From contig CAJQUW010008944.1 of the NCBI GenBank assembly GCA_907163375.1, positions 62,001 through 126,000 of the forward strand: DNA of 64,000 nucleotides, read 5' to 3'. The number at the start of each line of letters is the position of its first letter. Position 1 is the stretch's first letter. The stretch comes from Prostheceraeus crozeri. Taxonomy: Eukaryota; Platyhelminthes; Polycladida; Euryleptidae. Under the pieces are notes generated by a model. It did no database searches. It was not told where the DNA came from and saw only the letters and a program-made list of their open reading frames with translations. The position numbers and the translations under genes are program-made. This document shows, piece after piece, positions 22,745 to 34,589 of the stretch.

Positions 22745-24821
22745 TTTAAATCTGCTGAAGGCCTGTACGTGCAGGAAGATGGTGCAACTATGGGAAGCAG
22801 CCTTGGTCCTGTAGCGGCCAATATCTTCATGACATATTTCGAGGCTGAGATATTGGAGAAAGCCTCATGTTATGGTCTGCCAACAACTACCTTATGACTG
22901 AGATATGTGGACGATATTTTTCTATTTTGGTCATCATCCGAGGAGGATTGAAGAGTTTCTTTAATTTTACTAACTCCCCTCGGCCTACTATACGGTTCCA
23001 GGATCTTCTGAACAAAAGAAGTGATTCACTGCTCACTTTTTCGATCTCTCGAAAACCGACACACTCTGGTTTGTATTTGGGGCGTGTCTCTTCTCATCCC
23101 AAAGGTGTTTTTAAATCTGTGGTGAGCAGTTTGACAACAAGAGAGAGCAGACGTTGCTCTGATTCGACGATTGCTGCGGAGAAGTCTTGCTTAAGAACTA
23201 CTCTTCACAAGTGGTGAGATTTCCAGAAGTCTGGGAATTTGTGATAGACAAACTAGTGATACAAACAGTGAGAGTTCTGCGGTCTGATGTTTTGTGATAG
23301 ACAATCTAGTGATACAAACAGTGAGAGTTCTGCGGTCTGAGAGTTTGAGATAGACAATCTAGTGATACAAACGTGAGAGTTCTGCGGTCTGTGAGTTTGT
23401 GATAGACAAACTAGTGATAGAAACAGTGAGAGTTCTGCGGTCTGTGAGTTTGTGATAGACAAACTAGTGATACAAACAGTGAGAGTTCTGCGGTCTGTGA
23501 GTTTGTGATAGACAAACTAGTGATATAAACAGTGAGAGTTCTGCGGTCTGTGAGTTTGTGATAGACAAACTAGTGATACAAACAGTGAGAGTTCTGCGGT
23601 CTGTGAGTTTGTGATAGACAATCTAGTGATACAAACAGTGAGAGTTCTGTGGTCTGAGAGTTTGAGATAGACAATCTAGTGATACAAACAGTGAGAGTTC
23701 TGCGGTCTGAGAGTTTGTGATGGACAAACTAGTGATACAAACAATGAGAGTTCTGCGGTCTGAGAGTTTGTGATGGAAAAACTAGTGATACAAACAATGA
23801 GAGTTCTGCGGTCTGAGAGTTTGTAGTAGACAAATTAGTGATACAAACAGTGAGAGTTCTGCGGTCTGACAGTTTGTGATAGACAATCTAGTGATACAAA
23901 CAGTGAGAGTTCTGCGGTCTGACAGTTTGTGATAGACAAACTAGTGATACAAACAGTGAGAGTTCTGCGGTCTGTGAGTTTGTGATAGACAAACTAGTGA
24001 TACAAACAGTGAGAGTTCTGCGGTCTGTGAGTTTGTGATAGACAATCTAGTGATACAAACGGTGAGAGTTCTGCGGTCTGTGAGTTTGTGATAGACAAAC
24101 TAGTGATACAAACAGTGAGAGTTCTGCGGTCTGTGAGTTTGTGATAGACAAACTAGTGATACAAACAGTGAGAGTTCTGCGGTCTGTGAGTTTGTGATAG
24201 ACAAATTAGTGATACAAACAGTGAGAGTTCTGCGGTCTGTGAGTTTGTGATAGACAAATTAGTGATACAAACAATGAGAGTTCTGCGGTCTGTGAGTTTG
24301 TGATAGACAAATTAGTGATACAAACAGTGAGAGTTCTGCGGTGTGAGATTGTGATAGACAATCTAGTGATACAAACAGTGAGAGTTCTGCGGTCTGAGAG
24401 TTTATGATAGACAAACTAGTGATATAAACGGTGAGAGTGGGGTTCGAACCTCAATGAGGACGACGAACACCCTCCGCTCAATGTTGGTGAAGAAGAGACC
24501 ACAACCCGAGAAGGTATACGGCTCTGTATATCGCATTCCTTGCCATGGGTGTGACTGGATGTTTTGGGAGAGACAGGTCGCTGAGTGAAAGAAAGAACTA
24601 GAGAACATCGGCGAAATGTGAGAGAAGCGGACACTCACAGGTCCGAATTAGCGCGACATGCCATGGAACAGAACCATAGCATCGATTTTGATGGAACTGA
24701 AGTCCTGGACAAAGAACAAATATGGAAGAAGCTCTATGTCGTCAAGGAAGCACTATGGATTGCCAAGTTTGGTAGTGGCAATCGTGTTTCTTACAGTGTT
24801 GGTAGCTCGTGGTCTCTCTAA
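22745..24821 (+). pseudogene. Penelope-like retroelement: RT 3' half plus GIY-YIG endonuclease, split by a VNTR
   Basis: From 22753 one frame reads VQEDGATMGSSLGPVAANIF, then LRYVDDIFLFW with the catalytic YVDD. This is Penelope-type RT, with a TGA between the two motifs. A second frame continues with SISRKPTHSGLYLG and SSHPKGVFKSVVSSL, the RT thumb region, ending at 23216 where a 53-bp tandem array begins. Beyond the array, GSVYRIPCHGCD (24520) and, after a frameshift, EHRRNVREADTHRSELARHA and DFDGTEVLDKE to the stop at 24819-24821 match the GIY-YIG nuclease domain that ends Penelope-like proteins. The catalytic YIG region itself is damaged. The copy is 5' truncated and has at least two frameshifts and one stop. 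Confidence 0.88.
23214..24437 (+). repeat. Minisatellite: ~23 copies of a 53-bp unit
   Basis: The unit begins GTGAGAGTTCTGCGGTCTG and ends GTGATACAAACA, recurring every 52-53 bp. Variants are mainly GTGAGTTTG/GAGAGTTTG, AAACTAG/AATCTAG/AAATTAG and occasional single deletions. The first unit (23214-23267) is diverged and overlaps the coding frame of the RT thumb. The array stops in the linker before the GIY-YIG domain. There are no unique spacers, so it is not a CRISPR array. The period is not divisible by three, so it destroys the reading frame. Confidence 0.97.
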
Positions 24822-25275
24822 CTCTTTTTTGTTTTTTGTGTGCAGTGTTTCTTTGCTTCATATTTGCTTATTATTTCTTTATTATATTTTTTTAATATTA
24901 ATTAATTATTTTTTCTTCTGACTTAAAAGTTTGTCTATTTTATTAGTTGTTTTGATTTTACCTTGTAAAGTATTGTTGTGTAGAGTTTCTTAATTTTACA
25001 TCGAGATTTTGTAGGATTCTCATTGTTATACTTTGTCATATTGTCTGGTTTATTTCCATCATATTAACCATTCTATAAATTATTCCTTCAGATATTTTAG
25101 GATTTTGTCTCTTTTTCGTGTCTTGAAAACTGTCAGCTGCGCACGATTTGTCTGCCAGTGCTTTAGAAGTACACACATATTCAAAGCGATGACACACGAA
25201 AGAATTTGCTGTTGATTCCCTCATTCCCTCAGTCTCATTAACTCATTTAACTATTACATTTTCTCTATTGTGATA
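24822..25275. other. T-rich 3' flank of the Penelope-like element
   Basis: Probable 3' UTR and then AT-rich sequence. No gene seen. Confidence 0.45.
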
Positions 25276-26185
25276 CCAAAATGATTTCACTGAAGGCATC
25301 TCAAGGAATGGAAAAAGGAGCCCCAAAAAGCATTGAAGGCGGAGATCACCAGGCATGTTATAGAGACTGGTCACGTGATGTCTTTTGACGAAATGTGTTG
25401 CATTGATGGGGCGAAAGAATGGCGGCCACTAACGGGTCACAAAAGAAACTGTATTCCGGCAATAATACTAAAGTAAGCGTCGGATCTTCCTTCTTATGAT
25501 GCTTCAATATAATTCTTTCTCGTATATATTCGCGTTTTCAAGTAATTTTGGCTTCATAGACTTGTTACTATCATCTTTAATCAGTATTATGTTACCATTG
25601 ACTCATTTTGTAAAGAAACTGTTTCATGTGAATCTCACAATAAATCATTAAGCGCATGACGAAACTCGAATGCACTCGCAACATTGAGTTTTGCTACCAA
25701 CAGCAGAGGGGACTTTGCGATGATGTAGAAAAGTGATTCCACAAGGTGAGAAAAAGCAACAAATATTTGAGAATGAAGATTCAATGACGAGATGACAGTA
25801 CATCAGGGAAGAGCTTCATCACAATGTTTGATTGGCACGAGGAAGAGCCGACATCGAAAGTTGGAGAATGTGGATGAAAATGAGGTCAATTCATTGATGA
25901 CGAAGGAGTTGATACAGGAGGGGATTGCTGGTCGTACATGTAAAGCACCGTCCTACCACCGCCTACTATCGTGATCTGATCACCTGGGTAGAAAAATTGT
26001 GGACGCGAGCTTCCGAATCTCCTAAACCTTCTGCGCTTCGGAAAACCGGCCACTCCGTTGTCCACGTGTCCGTCTGCCTGTCCGTCACTTCTATTCCGTC
26101 ATTCGAATCAGTCTTCAGGTGAGAAATCCTTCTCCCATTGAATATGGGAGAGAGTTTCCTGGCGACATCGGAAAAGGGGTCCTGT
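25276..26185 (+). repeat. Dispersed ~0.9-kb repeat, second copy of 7138-8050
   Basis: Collinear with 7138-8050. It differs by small indels and by a private segment at about 25985-26110, which contains CTGCCTGTCCGTC. It lies shortly downstream of the Penelope-like element. No frame is conserved. Confidence 0.8.
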
Positions 26186-26850
26186 CGCTGCTTCAAGTAA
26201 ATTTTATCCACTGTCACTACCGATCTGCCAAGATCCTACACTTTTTCTGTCGTGTTCCTGACAGTGGAGAGGCCATCAGCGTTCCAAACTAACAACTTGA
26301 CACCTGAAATAGAAAGTAAATCCCTCAGACAACTTCATCTGCGATTCATATTATCAATGTCAGACTTCATCTTCAAAATGCCAAACTCTCCTCGTCAGAT
26401 GTGAACTTTCAGATCTTTGCGTCTTACTGTAACTTCCATAGACAGAAGTTTCTAGTTTCCAATTAGTTTAGAGCTTCATTGATGCAACGAAGGCGGTCGT
26501 CAGTCGGTTGGAGCATCAGCAGATTCCAAACATTTCAGTTCATCCTCACAGGAACCATAAAAAGTTCAAATCTACACACAATCGTCAACTCGTTCATTAA
26601 ATCATCAATCTCACTCAAAAAGATTTCAGCTGAGAGTCACCATTCGCATCTATGCAACTCATTGCGGAAATCCCAAAAACCGTTGCAATACTACCTGAAT
26701 ATATGAGCCTACCTCCCAGACAACAGCATCTACACCGGCAGACTTCAGCATTAGCATCTACTCTCGCAGACTTCAGCATCCGCATCAACACCGGCGGACT
26801 TGAGCCTCTGCGGGAGTCCTGCTATGTTTCCTAGTCGCGTAGGCCCTAAT
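26186..26850. other. No gene recognised
   Basis: Contains a few loosely repeated words near 26730-26800 (GCAGACTTCAGCAT, in two close copies). The frames at 26479-26834 are short and unremarkable. Confidence 0.4.
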
Positions 26851-26965
26851 TCATAGACAGAAGCATTTCAAATTGAAAAGGTTACAAAAGGAAATTGTGC
26901 TACAACTTTATCAATATATGAGTGGTTACTCAGTAACAGCCATTTCAGCTTTCCCCTTGAACAAG
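26851..26965 (+). repeat. Empty-site copy of the repeat hosting the 17324 MITE
   Basis: It matches 17272-17319 joined directly to 17687-17755 (AAAAGGTTACAAA, then CTTTATCAATA, then ACTCARTAACAGCC), so it preserves the pre-insertion arrangement. The target position reads CTACAACTTT where the filled site has CTTTAACTTT. Confidence 0.85.
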
Positions 26966-27237
26966 GAAAAACTTGGATTATTTCAAAAATATCACTCAAA
27001 TTATATTGTAGGCAATCTATAGAGTTATAGGTTCAATTTTCTGTTATTAATCAAATCTCTCACCCGATTTGACAGATTAATTCCCATAAATGGTGAAAAT
27101 TTGTAGTTTCTTTTGTAATTTCACCGAAAAAGCATTGACACTTTTTGAAATGAATTCTTTTTCAATCACAAGTAGAATGGAATTTGGACAGCAAACCGAA
27201 ATTATAACTTTTCTGTGATTGAAATCAACTGAAATTG

Positions 27238-27497
27238 AAATATTGATGAACAACTAAATTTTCAGAGGTGATAACAATAATTAGAAGTCGACTGTTTACT
27301 TCTGTTCATCCAAAGAATCATAAAATCTTTGCATTATGAAAAAGATGCCGGCAAGTTCACACTGTCATTCAATTTTCATTAAAAATCGTATCTATAATGA
27401 AACATTCCATCAATCACGTTTCATTGTTTTCGTGAAGACTACTGGGCAATTCTAACACCACTAAGACAAGTGACATACACATGCATGTCAAATTGAT
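27238..27497 (-). repeat. Dispersed repeat, inverted partner of 6789-7060
   Basis: Reverse-complement alignment as described for the 6789 copy. The landmark here is GCCGGCAAGTTCACACTGTC at 27350. Confidence 0.75.
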
Positions 27498-28999
27498 TAG
27501 TGAAACGTCCCGAGTGATTCTTTTCTATGGGTTTTTACGGGAATATATGGGATTGTAAGGGATCCTATATGAACCCATTCACTATGCAAATCGGATCATA
27601 TGGGTTTGTTGGGAATTGTTTGGAATCCCTTGAATCCCATTCATCTGAATCCTCTAGAATCCACGATTCTCATCAAAGGATTCCTTATGTAGAATATGAA
27701 AGGGATTGATCAAAATCAAACCGGTCTCACAGATCTTTATGGATGACTTGCAGGGTTTTGATTACATACATCGATTCGGATCATTAACAATGCGGGCCAA
27801 TCGCTCACATATGCAGTGTATAATTGGCTACACTGTGAAAATGGACGCAACGGACTCTAGACCTCCGCGTATACATGTAGTAACTTGAAAATGTAATGAT
27901 GTAATTTACTATCCTTTGGTACATGTAACCCACTGATTCGAATACTATTTATCTGGCAAGAATTCTATATGTTTCCTACCATAACCTGTGAAACCAACCA
28001 TTTCCTAGTAAAATCCTGGCAGGTTATGCAGGAACATCAGCAATGGCTATATTCTTGATAGGATGTCAAAAGGAAACAACAAACCAGAAACTCTCAGGAT
28101 CCTAACAGGAAACATCAGAGAAATACATTTCTCACGTTTTGATCTATCGTCAGTGATGACGTGCTGATTCACTCACAAGGCTTCAACCGATCTCGATTTC
28201 GCCAGACGACGGATATCTATGATTCAAAATTTTCAAACGAGTGAAAAACGTTATTATTTTGAATACAATCAAACGACTCGTCATTCATTTGTTTGTGAAC
28301 TTCGAAGACGGTGAGTTAGCGTGCAGTGAAAGTGTGAATGATGCAGAAAAATTGTACTTCAAGTTTGTTTATAGGACCAAAATTTCTGTTGTCTTTATCT
28401 TTCCATTGTCATTTCTTAAACCGGTTCTTGGGGATAGAAACCTTCTCCACACCTCTCTAGGAGTGGCTGGTATGTTTGTATGTCACTTATGCACCAGTTA
28501 AATTTTATTTCACCAAAGAGAGCTGTTCATAAAAAAACGGACCATCTAAATTGCGACTAAGTTCAATCGATTCTCATGCCTTCCAAACTTGTCACAATGA
28601 GCGCGCCATACATCATTCGAAAGTTCACATTCTCAGCTTTCAAAATTCAATTGAAATAATGTATTTCAATTAAATACATGTATGTGAGTATGATTATTAA
28701 TGTATCGGACACGGCCAATTTTTCATTAAAGGCCTTCGTGTTTGGTGTCTTTATAATCCTTACGATGCAAGAAGTTAGAATAATGTAAATGCTACTCAAA
28801 TCAGTTCAAAAGTTCTTTTTCAAACTTCATTCAACATTTTTCTCATGGCAGCTAAAGTACGTGATTTTTTTATATAATCAGCAAATTTATCACCAAGCAA
28901 GAGATTTCTTTGTTAAAGGAGCATCTTTTGATTACTCAGTTAAGCCAATTTAACTTTACGTTCTCTACCTTTTCTTTTTGTCTAAGAAATGGATTTCTC
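27498..28999. other. No gene; quasi-palindromic word-rich stretch at 27520-28130
   Basis: Between 27525 and 27700 the words TATGGG, GGGAAT, GGGATT and their complements recur many times. Between 27900 and 28130 AGGAAAC, GTTTCCT and AGGATCCT-like words recur. Such dense short direct and inverted words resemble the subterminal regions of DNA transposons, but I could not pair terminal repeats. The 86-codon frame at 28241-28501 is not recognised. Confidence 0.45.
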
Positions 29000-29000
29000 G

Positions 29001-30663
29001 TAAACTTTTTATTGTAAAAAGTTTTATATTCAAGTTCCTATGAATGAAATAGGTTTCAATCCAGGCGATCCTTTGCCGAACGGTAATACATATTCTCTAG
29101 TGAATGATAATATTGATGATATCATCAAGCATCACTCTGATTACATTGGTAAACATTTCAGCATTAGCTGCATTGACATAAATCGTAAACCTCCAAAAAT
29201 GTTCTGGTTGCCGAAGCTGAACAAGAATCCATGCAAATTTCGTTTTATAGCTGGTGCCAAAAGTTGTAGCAGCACGGGGTAAAATTGCGGACTTGCTATT
29301 ATTTCAAAAAATTGTTCGTGGTCAAGCAAATTGTTCGCATCTCATTTCGGCGGTATTTTACAGCATTCCAGAGAGGCGCACAAGACACACTGTGTTATTT
29401 GCTCCAAAGAAATAAAACCGTCTCTTGCTGCGCAAGAAAGATTTCATACCAAGATGTTGTAATTTGGCAAATTCTTTGTGTAATGACGACCTCTTTGTGA
29501 ATAGCAGCGCTTCCTTTAAGCGCATTTTGCTTTGTCGAATGTCTTGAATTTTAGCACTTGTGTTTTATACCTTTACTTTCCTTATGTATTTTCAATTTTT
29601 TGTCGACGGCTGTAATTGGCTTATTGCTATAGCTGTTGTGATCAATAAAAATAGAATAAAATAGCACGAAACAGCTATATGTTATCATTAACAGGGCACT
29701 GGCGATTATCCGTCAGCATTTTATGAATTATTGTGACGCGATCCGCAATAACAGCGGAATTAATTGCTTTTGGAGTATCCTTTCAAGCACCGAATTCCTC
29801 AAAAAGATAGGAAATAAAAATATTTTTGATCCTATTTTTGATATATTGAAGTTAGCAATCATATTTTTGCTTTGTTAGACATCATTTTCAGTAAGAAATT
29901 TATATGAATTGGTTACGACAAAAGTTTTCTTTCAAACTTTAGATATAGTACTTGTTACACTTTTATGAAAGAGTCGTTCAAAGCTGCTATTAAGTTTACT
30001 ATAGAAGAGGTGTATATCACTTTTGGAGGGTTTTTAGACAGTCTAAGGGAATCCTTATGGGTGGCAATTGACGTAGCCCTCTTCTAGCGGATCTCTTCTT
30101 GTTTCACTGTGAGTACAAATTTATGACTAATTTAATTCGCGGTAATAAAATTGCACTTGCAAGGCTCATCTCGAATACTTCTAGGTATATTCATGATTCT
30201 TTGTATAGTTAACTACAAATTCTTCGATGAGTTAATACCCCAGATTTACTTCATTGACTTGGAAGCCAACCGATGTGGTAATAACAATAAAATTATTGGC
30301 TACTTAGACGTAAAAAATTAACGTGTGTGATACTGGTATGTTCCACTGTTCCACTTCGGTATACCACAAAATTGACGATCTTGATTTTTACGTAACTCTT
30401 CTTTTTGTTTCCGGAAAATACCAAGCCTCAAAAGATAGTCATTAAAGTTTTCTGCAGCCAGATACTCAGGTACGCTCTAATCTGCTCACAACTCAAAAAC
30501 TTTGAGGAGAAAACGTCAAAGACGTTCACTTTGCTCGTTAACAGACGTTATAGTAAAAGTGAACTTCGCTTGAACGCGGAGAAAGCTTTTCACAAGCACC
30601 ACCATCTTTTGAGTAAATTTGGTAAATTTTCTGCTCGTCAATTGCTTAGCTCTTGTTTTTCAT
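29001..30663 (+). pseudogene. Degenerate reverse transcriptase of a multi-copy metazoan RT family
   Basis: Three blocks in order recall an RT family seen in many copies in cnidarian and echinoderm genomes. The first (29040-29280) has PPKMFWLPKLNKNPCKFRFI followed by AGAKSC, the finger motif. The second (about 30020-30210) has FRQSKGIPMGGN, PLLADLFLF and SRYIHDSLYS, where the expected catalytic YIDD reads YIHD. The third (30440-30663) has SQILRYALICSQLKNFEEK and LRLNAEKAFHKHHHLLSKFG, the thumb. Stops and frameshifts separate all blocks, and 29510-30000 looks like inserted or eroded sequence. It is catalytically dead. I do not assign a named clade; it is not Penelope-type, because the finger motif differs. 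Confidence 0.65.
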
Positions 30664-32165
30664 AAACTGGTGGTGATTATTCCGCATCTTTGATTTGAAT
30701 CTATTTGAATTTTAGGTTGATATAATTTTCCTTCTTACCAGAAATTCCGTAAATATTTATCTTCTTGCTTAATGTTTTCTTTTTTGATAACAATTTAGTT
30801 AGCTGTTGACCAGAGGCTGAGCTTCTCATCGCAGGGCCCAGCTAGGATGCCTCTGAACGCTACAAAAGGTATAAGCCGAAATTGTGAATCTTATCCTGGT
30901 TCTTTTGCTGACGACCTCGTATGCCAATCTTAATCTTTCTCAACTTAACATGTTTATTACTGCTCGGAGTAAACGTTAACTAGTACTCTTAAGGACTACA
31001 ATTACAAGTTTAATTATTATCTATCTCTTGCATTCTTTATTCAATTTGCTGAGAAAATTTACTTAGGATTATACTTCCATTCCTTAGAGTAAGTCTTATT
31101 TTCTCTCTCTTACCCGGTACATTCTTTATTTTATCTGCCGTTTATTTCAGAATTATCATAGCGCCTCTGTTCATCCACATGTCTAGAATAGTTATTCCTA
31201 GCCTCTGATTTGTTAAGTCACACTCACCCATCATTGCATCGTTTACGTAACTTTCTTAGTCTGTAGGTTATTGCCGTTCAGAGGTCAATGATAAGGATAA
31301 CTTGGCATTTTGGATGTGGGACATGCTTTCTTCCAGCCTGCACACTTCCGGTTCCAAGCACTATCCAGGTAATATTGGCCGTAACATTTATTAGATTCTC
31401 GCTTGATTTTCAGTCATAGGACTTCAACTGAATTTGCAGGTCAGTTGCCTTCGTGTATCAATATAACATTATTATATTTGATTTCCGTGCAAATATCTCC
31501 GTGCACGTAGTGCAGTACAATACTATTTCTTTAACTGTAACTTAAACAATTTTTACATAGAGTGTTGATACTCAACGATTGACAATTGAATCGTAGATAA
31601 TCACTGTCTAAGATAACCTTTCAGTAAAACTTCAATAATTGGATGTTCGAGATTGCTTTTTAATATTCGTTATGGCAAATTTGGCTAACCGCACCGTGTA
31701 CTTAACTTGAAAATAACCATACCGATGTAGAATTGCACGAGAATTCCGAATCTGGCCTCCGTTTTCCCATCCGATGCTTTGTATGGCCGCTAGAGACATT
31801 CTCGTCCTCCAAAACACCGTTTTCATGAAAAAATCCTAAGTGTCAGAAGTCATGACAATCGACGAGTCTCAACTCTTGCTATAAACCATCTAAAATGGGT
31901 GTAAAATGTCATGAGGAGTCGGAATATGGTCTCAGTTTTCTCATCCGATGCTTCGTTTGCCCGCTAAAGCCCAAAACCCACAAAATTCTAACTCTCAATA
32001 ATCATGATTAGATTTGTTCACTATTCCTATCAGATATATCATGATCCGAATAGACATATATCAAATATACCATGAAATATAATCAAAGAACCATCCCTTG
32101 CCGTAGAACTTTCCCTGAGAACTTTCCTCGTAGAAATATTCCAGATATCGGATCATGATATATAA
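30664..32165. other. No gene; two related segments at ~31735 and ~31910, inverted repeat at 32025-32170
   Basis: CATCCGATGCTTTGTATGGC (31769) and CATCCGATGCTTCGTTTGCC (31948) lie in two loosely similar blocks about 180 bp apart. ATATATCATGATCCGA near 32034 is inverted as TCGGATCATGATATAT near 32147, a small palindromic structure just upstream of the next ORF. Nothing coding is supported. Confidence 0.45.
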
Positions 32166-33471
32166 CAGGTATACCATAGCATTCTTGCTCAAAAATATTA
32201 TGTTCAAATGAAAGTCAGTAAATGGATTGAAGACATAGAAGCACTGAGTAGAATAGCTGCTGATGACCCGCAAATTGCCTTTTCTGGTTATACAAAAGGT
32301 TTATGTCATAGATGGTCATATATCCAAAGGACGATTCCAAATATCAGTAACTGTTTCATACCATTGGAATACGCTATACGCACAAAACTTATTCCGGCGA
32401 TCACTGGCAGAGATGTAAGTGATATTGAAAGGAGACTGTTATCTCTTCCCTGTCGATATGGTGGCCTTGGGATCATTAATCCGGTGCTGTCAAGTGACAG
32501 CGAATATGAGGCATCTACAGACATAACAAAATACCATGTTGATATTATTTGTTCTCAAGAACCTTCTCTTGATAATTATGATAGAATGAAGGTCAAAGAA
32601 ACAATTGTCACCCGGAAATCACTTAAAGAAGCCTTTTTAAAGAATGAATTTAATGAGATCATGAATTTATCAAATGAAAAAATGAAAAGAACGCTGACAT
32701 TCATTACCGAAAAAGGTGCAAACTCTTGGCTTACTGCTTTACCATTGAAGTCGATGGGTTATTCACCGAATAAGATTGAATTTCGTGACGCCCTCCGTCT
32801 AAGATACAACTGGCAAATACCGGATATCCCCTCACATTGTGATTGTGGAGTGAAAAATGATTCAAACCACTTATTAAATTGTAAAATTGGAGGTTTCATA
32901 AATTTACGACACAACATGATAAGGGATCAGGAGGCAAATTTTTTGAGAGAAGTAGCAAAAGATGTTGTTATTGAGCCAATGCTTATCCCTATTGAATCAG
33001 ACACTTTTGTACAAACAGGAAATAGAGAAGATCAAGCAAGGTTAGACACAGCAGCACGAGGTGTATAGGGGAGCATTGAGAAGAGTTTTTTGATGTTCGG
33101 GTCACAAATCCATTTTCTACATCAAAAGCAAATGAAGCAGCGAAACAAATATACGAACGAAACGAAAAAGAAAAGAAGCGTATTTATGAAGAGCCAATAA
33201 TAAACATCGAAAACGGACATTTTTCTCCTCTAATTTTTCTACCACTGGTGGTGCTGGTCCGTGTGCCCAACTATTTCACAAAAGACTCGCGAATTCGCTT
33301 TCACAAAAATATGGTGAAAAATATTCAGACATAATGGGGCATATTCGCACAAGAATATGTTTCACCATGATCCGCAGTGTAGGAATATCTCTGAGAGGAT
33401 TTCGTCGGATTAAGAACATTGATATTCCTTTCAACATCATCCCACAAATGCGCGAATATGAGCATTTCTAA
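32166..33471 (+). pseudogene. C-terminal part of an RT-linked protein with zinc-knuckle and restriction-like nuclease core
   Basis: Open from 32166 (first ATG 32208), the frame runs 286 codons to a stop at 33068. It includes LSLPCRYGGLGIINP, WLTALPLKSMGY and FRDALRLRYNW, a zinc-knuckle-like stretch CDCGVKNDSNHLLNCKIGGF, then NLRHNMIRDQEANFLREVAK and ARLDTAARG. After a frameshift at about 33062-33085 it continues EFFDVRVTNPFSTSKANEAA, ERNEKEKKRIYEE and IENGHFSPLIF, and ends at the TAA at 33469-33471. This order recalls multi-copy animal proteins whose N-terminal half is a reverse transcriptase. The RLD, FDVRV and IExGxFxPL pattern resembles a PD-(D/E)XK nuclease fold, which is my inference. 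The RT half is missing upstream, so the copy is 5' truncated. Confidence 0.65.
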
Positions 33472-34115
33472 CTGGCTCAAGTAAATTTATTTGTATTTTT
33501 ATCGCATTTTTGCACACACATTTTATATGACTTTTACTTGCCTTTAGCTGTATATTAAGTGCTTGTTGCCATCATTTATGGTCTATCTTCTTGCTCAAAT
33601 TCCCTCAGGAAAAATAGAATTGCTATTTCTCTTCCGGGAATTTGAAGAATGCTATGGTATACCTATCACTGAAACTCATTCGTACAAAGAGTCTCTTAAA
33701 CCACACAGTAACGCACTTTGCATGTTTAGGCTATAAGTGAAAATGTTATTCCGAGCAGTCGATTTGCCCATTGGCCCAAGGCGTAAGTGATCTAGGATCT
33801 TGTAGGCCTACTTTGATTTTGAATAATCTTGAAAGGTAAAATATCAGCCCCATCAGCAGTTTAGTGACTTGCTACTGGTGAGAAACTGGCCATCTGTTTC
33901 TTCGCTTCTCTTATATCGTCGCTAAATACCGTCGACTCTTCGCATCTTTGATCTCAACACATATTAAATTGTTACATGATGAAATTACTGCATTCAGAAT
34001 TTGTGTCAGTTAAATCATCATTCGTGTATTCAATTGTTAGGCCTATCGGGCGTATAGAAAAATGCTATTGGCCTACATGTAGGCAACTGTAAATTCTTTG
34101 TCTTATTCTTTCCAG
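33472..34115. other. No gene recognised
   Basis: AT-rich sequence with two TAGGCCTA words (33806 and 34040). It ends in the polypyrimidine tract of the candidate exon below. Confidence 0.4.
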
Positions 34116-34262
34116 TCTGATGAGGAGGAATCGGTAAGCAGATATCTCACGTCCTCTACTCCCAATCGCAATCTTGCAAAACCTTCAGTCAACACTGATG
34201 ATCTTTTGGTTTGCAAAAAGCAAAGAATGTCTCCTCAAGAGGATAATGCTGAAATTGGAACG
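34116..34262 (+). CDS. Candidate internal exon of an unidentified host gene
   Basis: A strong acceptor (polypyrimidine TTATTCTTTCCAG ending at 34115) precedes 147 bp (49 codons exactly, so a symmetrical exon). It is open in one frame and is followed by the donor ACG|GTGAGT at 34263. The peptide begins SDEEESVSRYLTSSTPNRNL and is acidic, polar and serine-rich, like a disordered protein region and unlike any transposase. A second donor-like word, GTAAGC, lies at 34133, so a shorter alternative exon is possible. I do not recognise the protein. No flanking exon was found in the window. Confidence 0.35.
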
Positions 34263-34589
34263 GTGAGTTCGATGAGCTGTTCAACAATGTAGGTTAGGTA
34301 TACCGTAGAGTGGATACTGTGCTTGAAACAACTGTCTAAAGTTCTGAGTGCGCTTGAACACTTTCGTCGAATCAGTATATTGAACAAATACTAAAAATTC
34401 ATATATGAGATCAATTCGATCTTTCTATGTCTCACAATGAATGTTCTCATTTAATCGATCCATTAGGCCTACATACGGATACCGGTATAAAATTCCGGTG
34501 ATTACAATTTACTGAATATCATAAAAGACAATGATTATCCGCCGTACTCATACATCAATTATATTTAAAGTTATCTTAGATGATACCAT

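Noticed and set aside
23214..24437. Regular repeats resembling a CRISPR array
   Set aside because: Units are contiguous 53-bp tandem copies without unique spacers, in a eukaryotic retroelement; it is a minisatellite.
24436..24452. B-box-like GGTTCGAACC suggesting a tRNA or SINE
   Set aside because: No A box or cloverleaf; the site lies in the linker of the Penelope-like coding region just after the tandem array.
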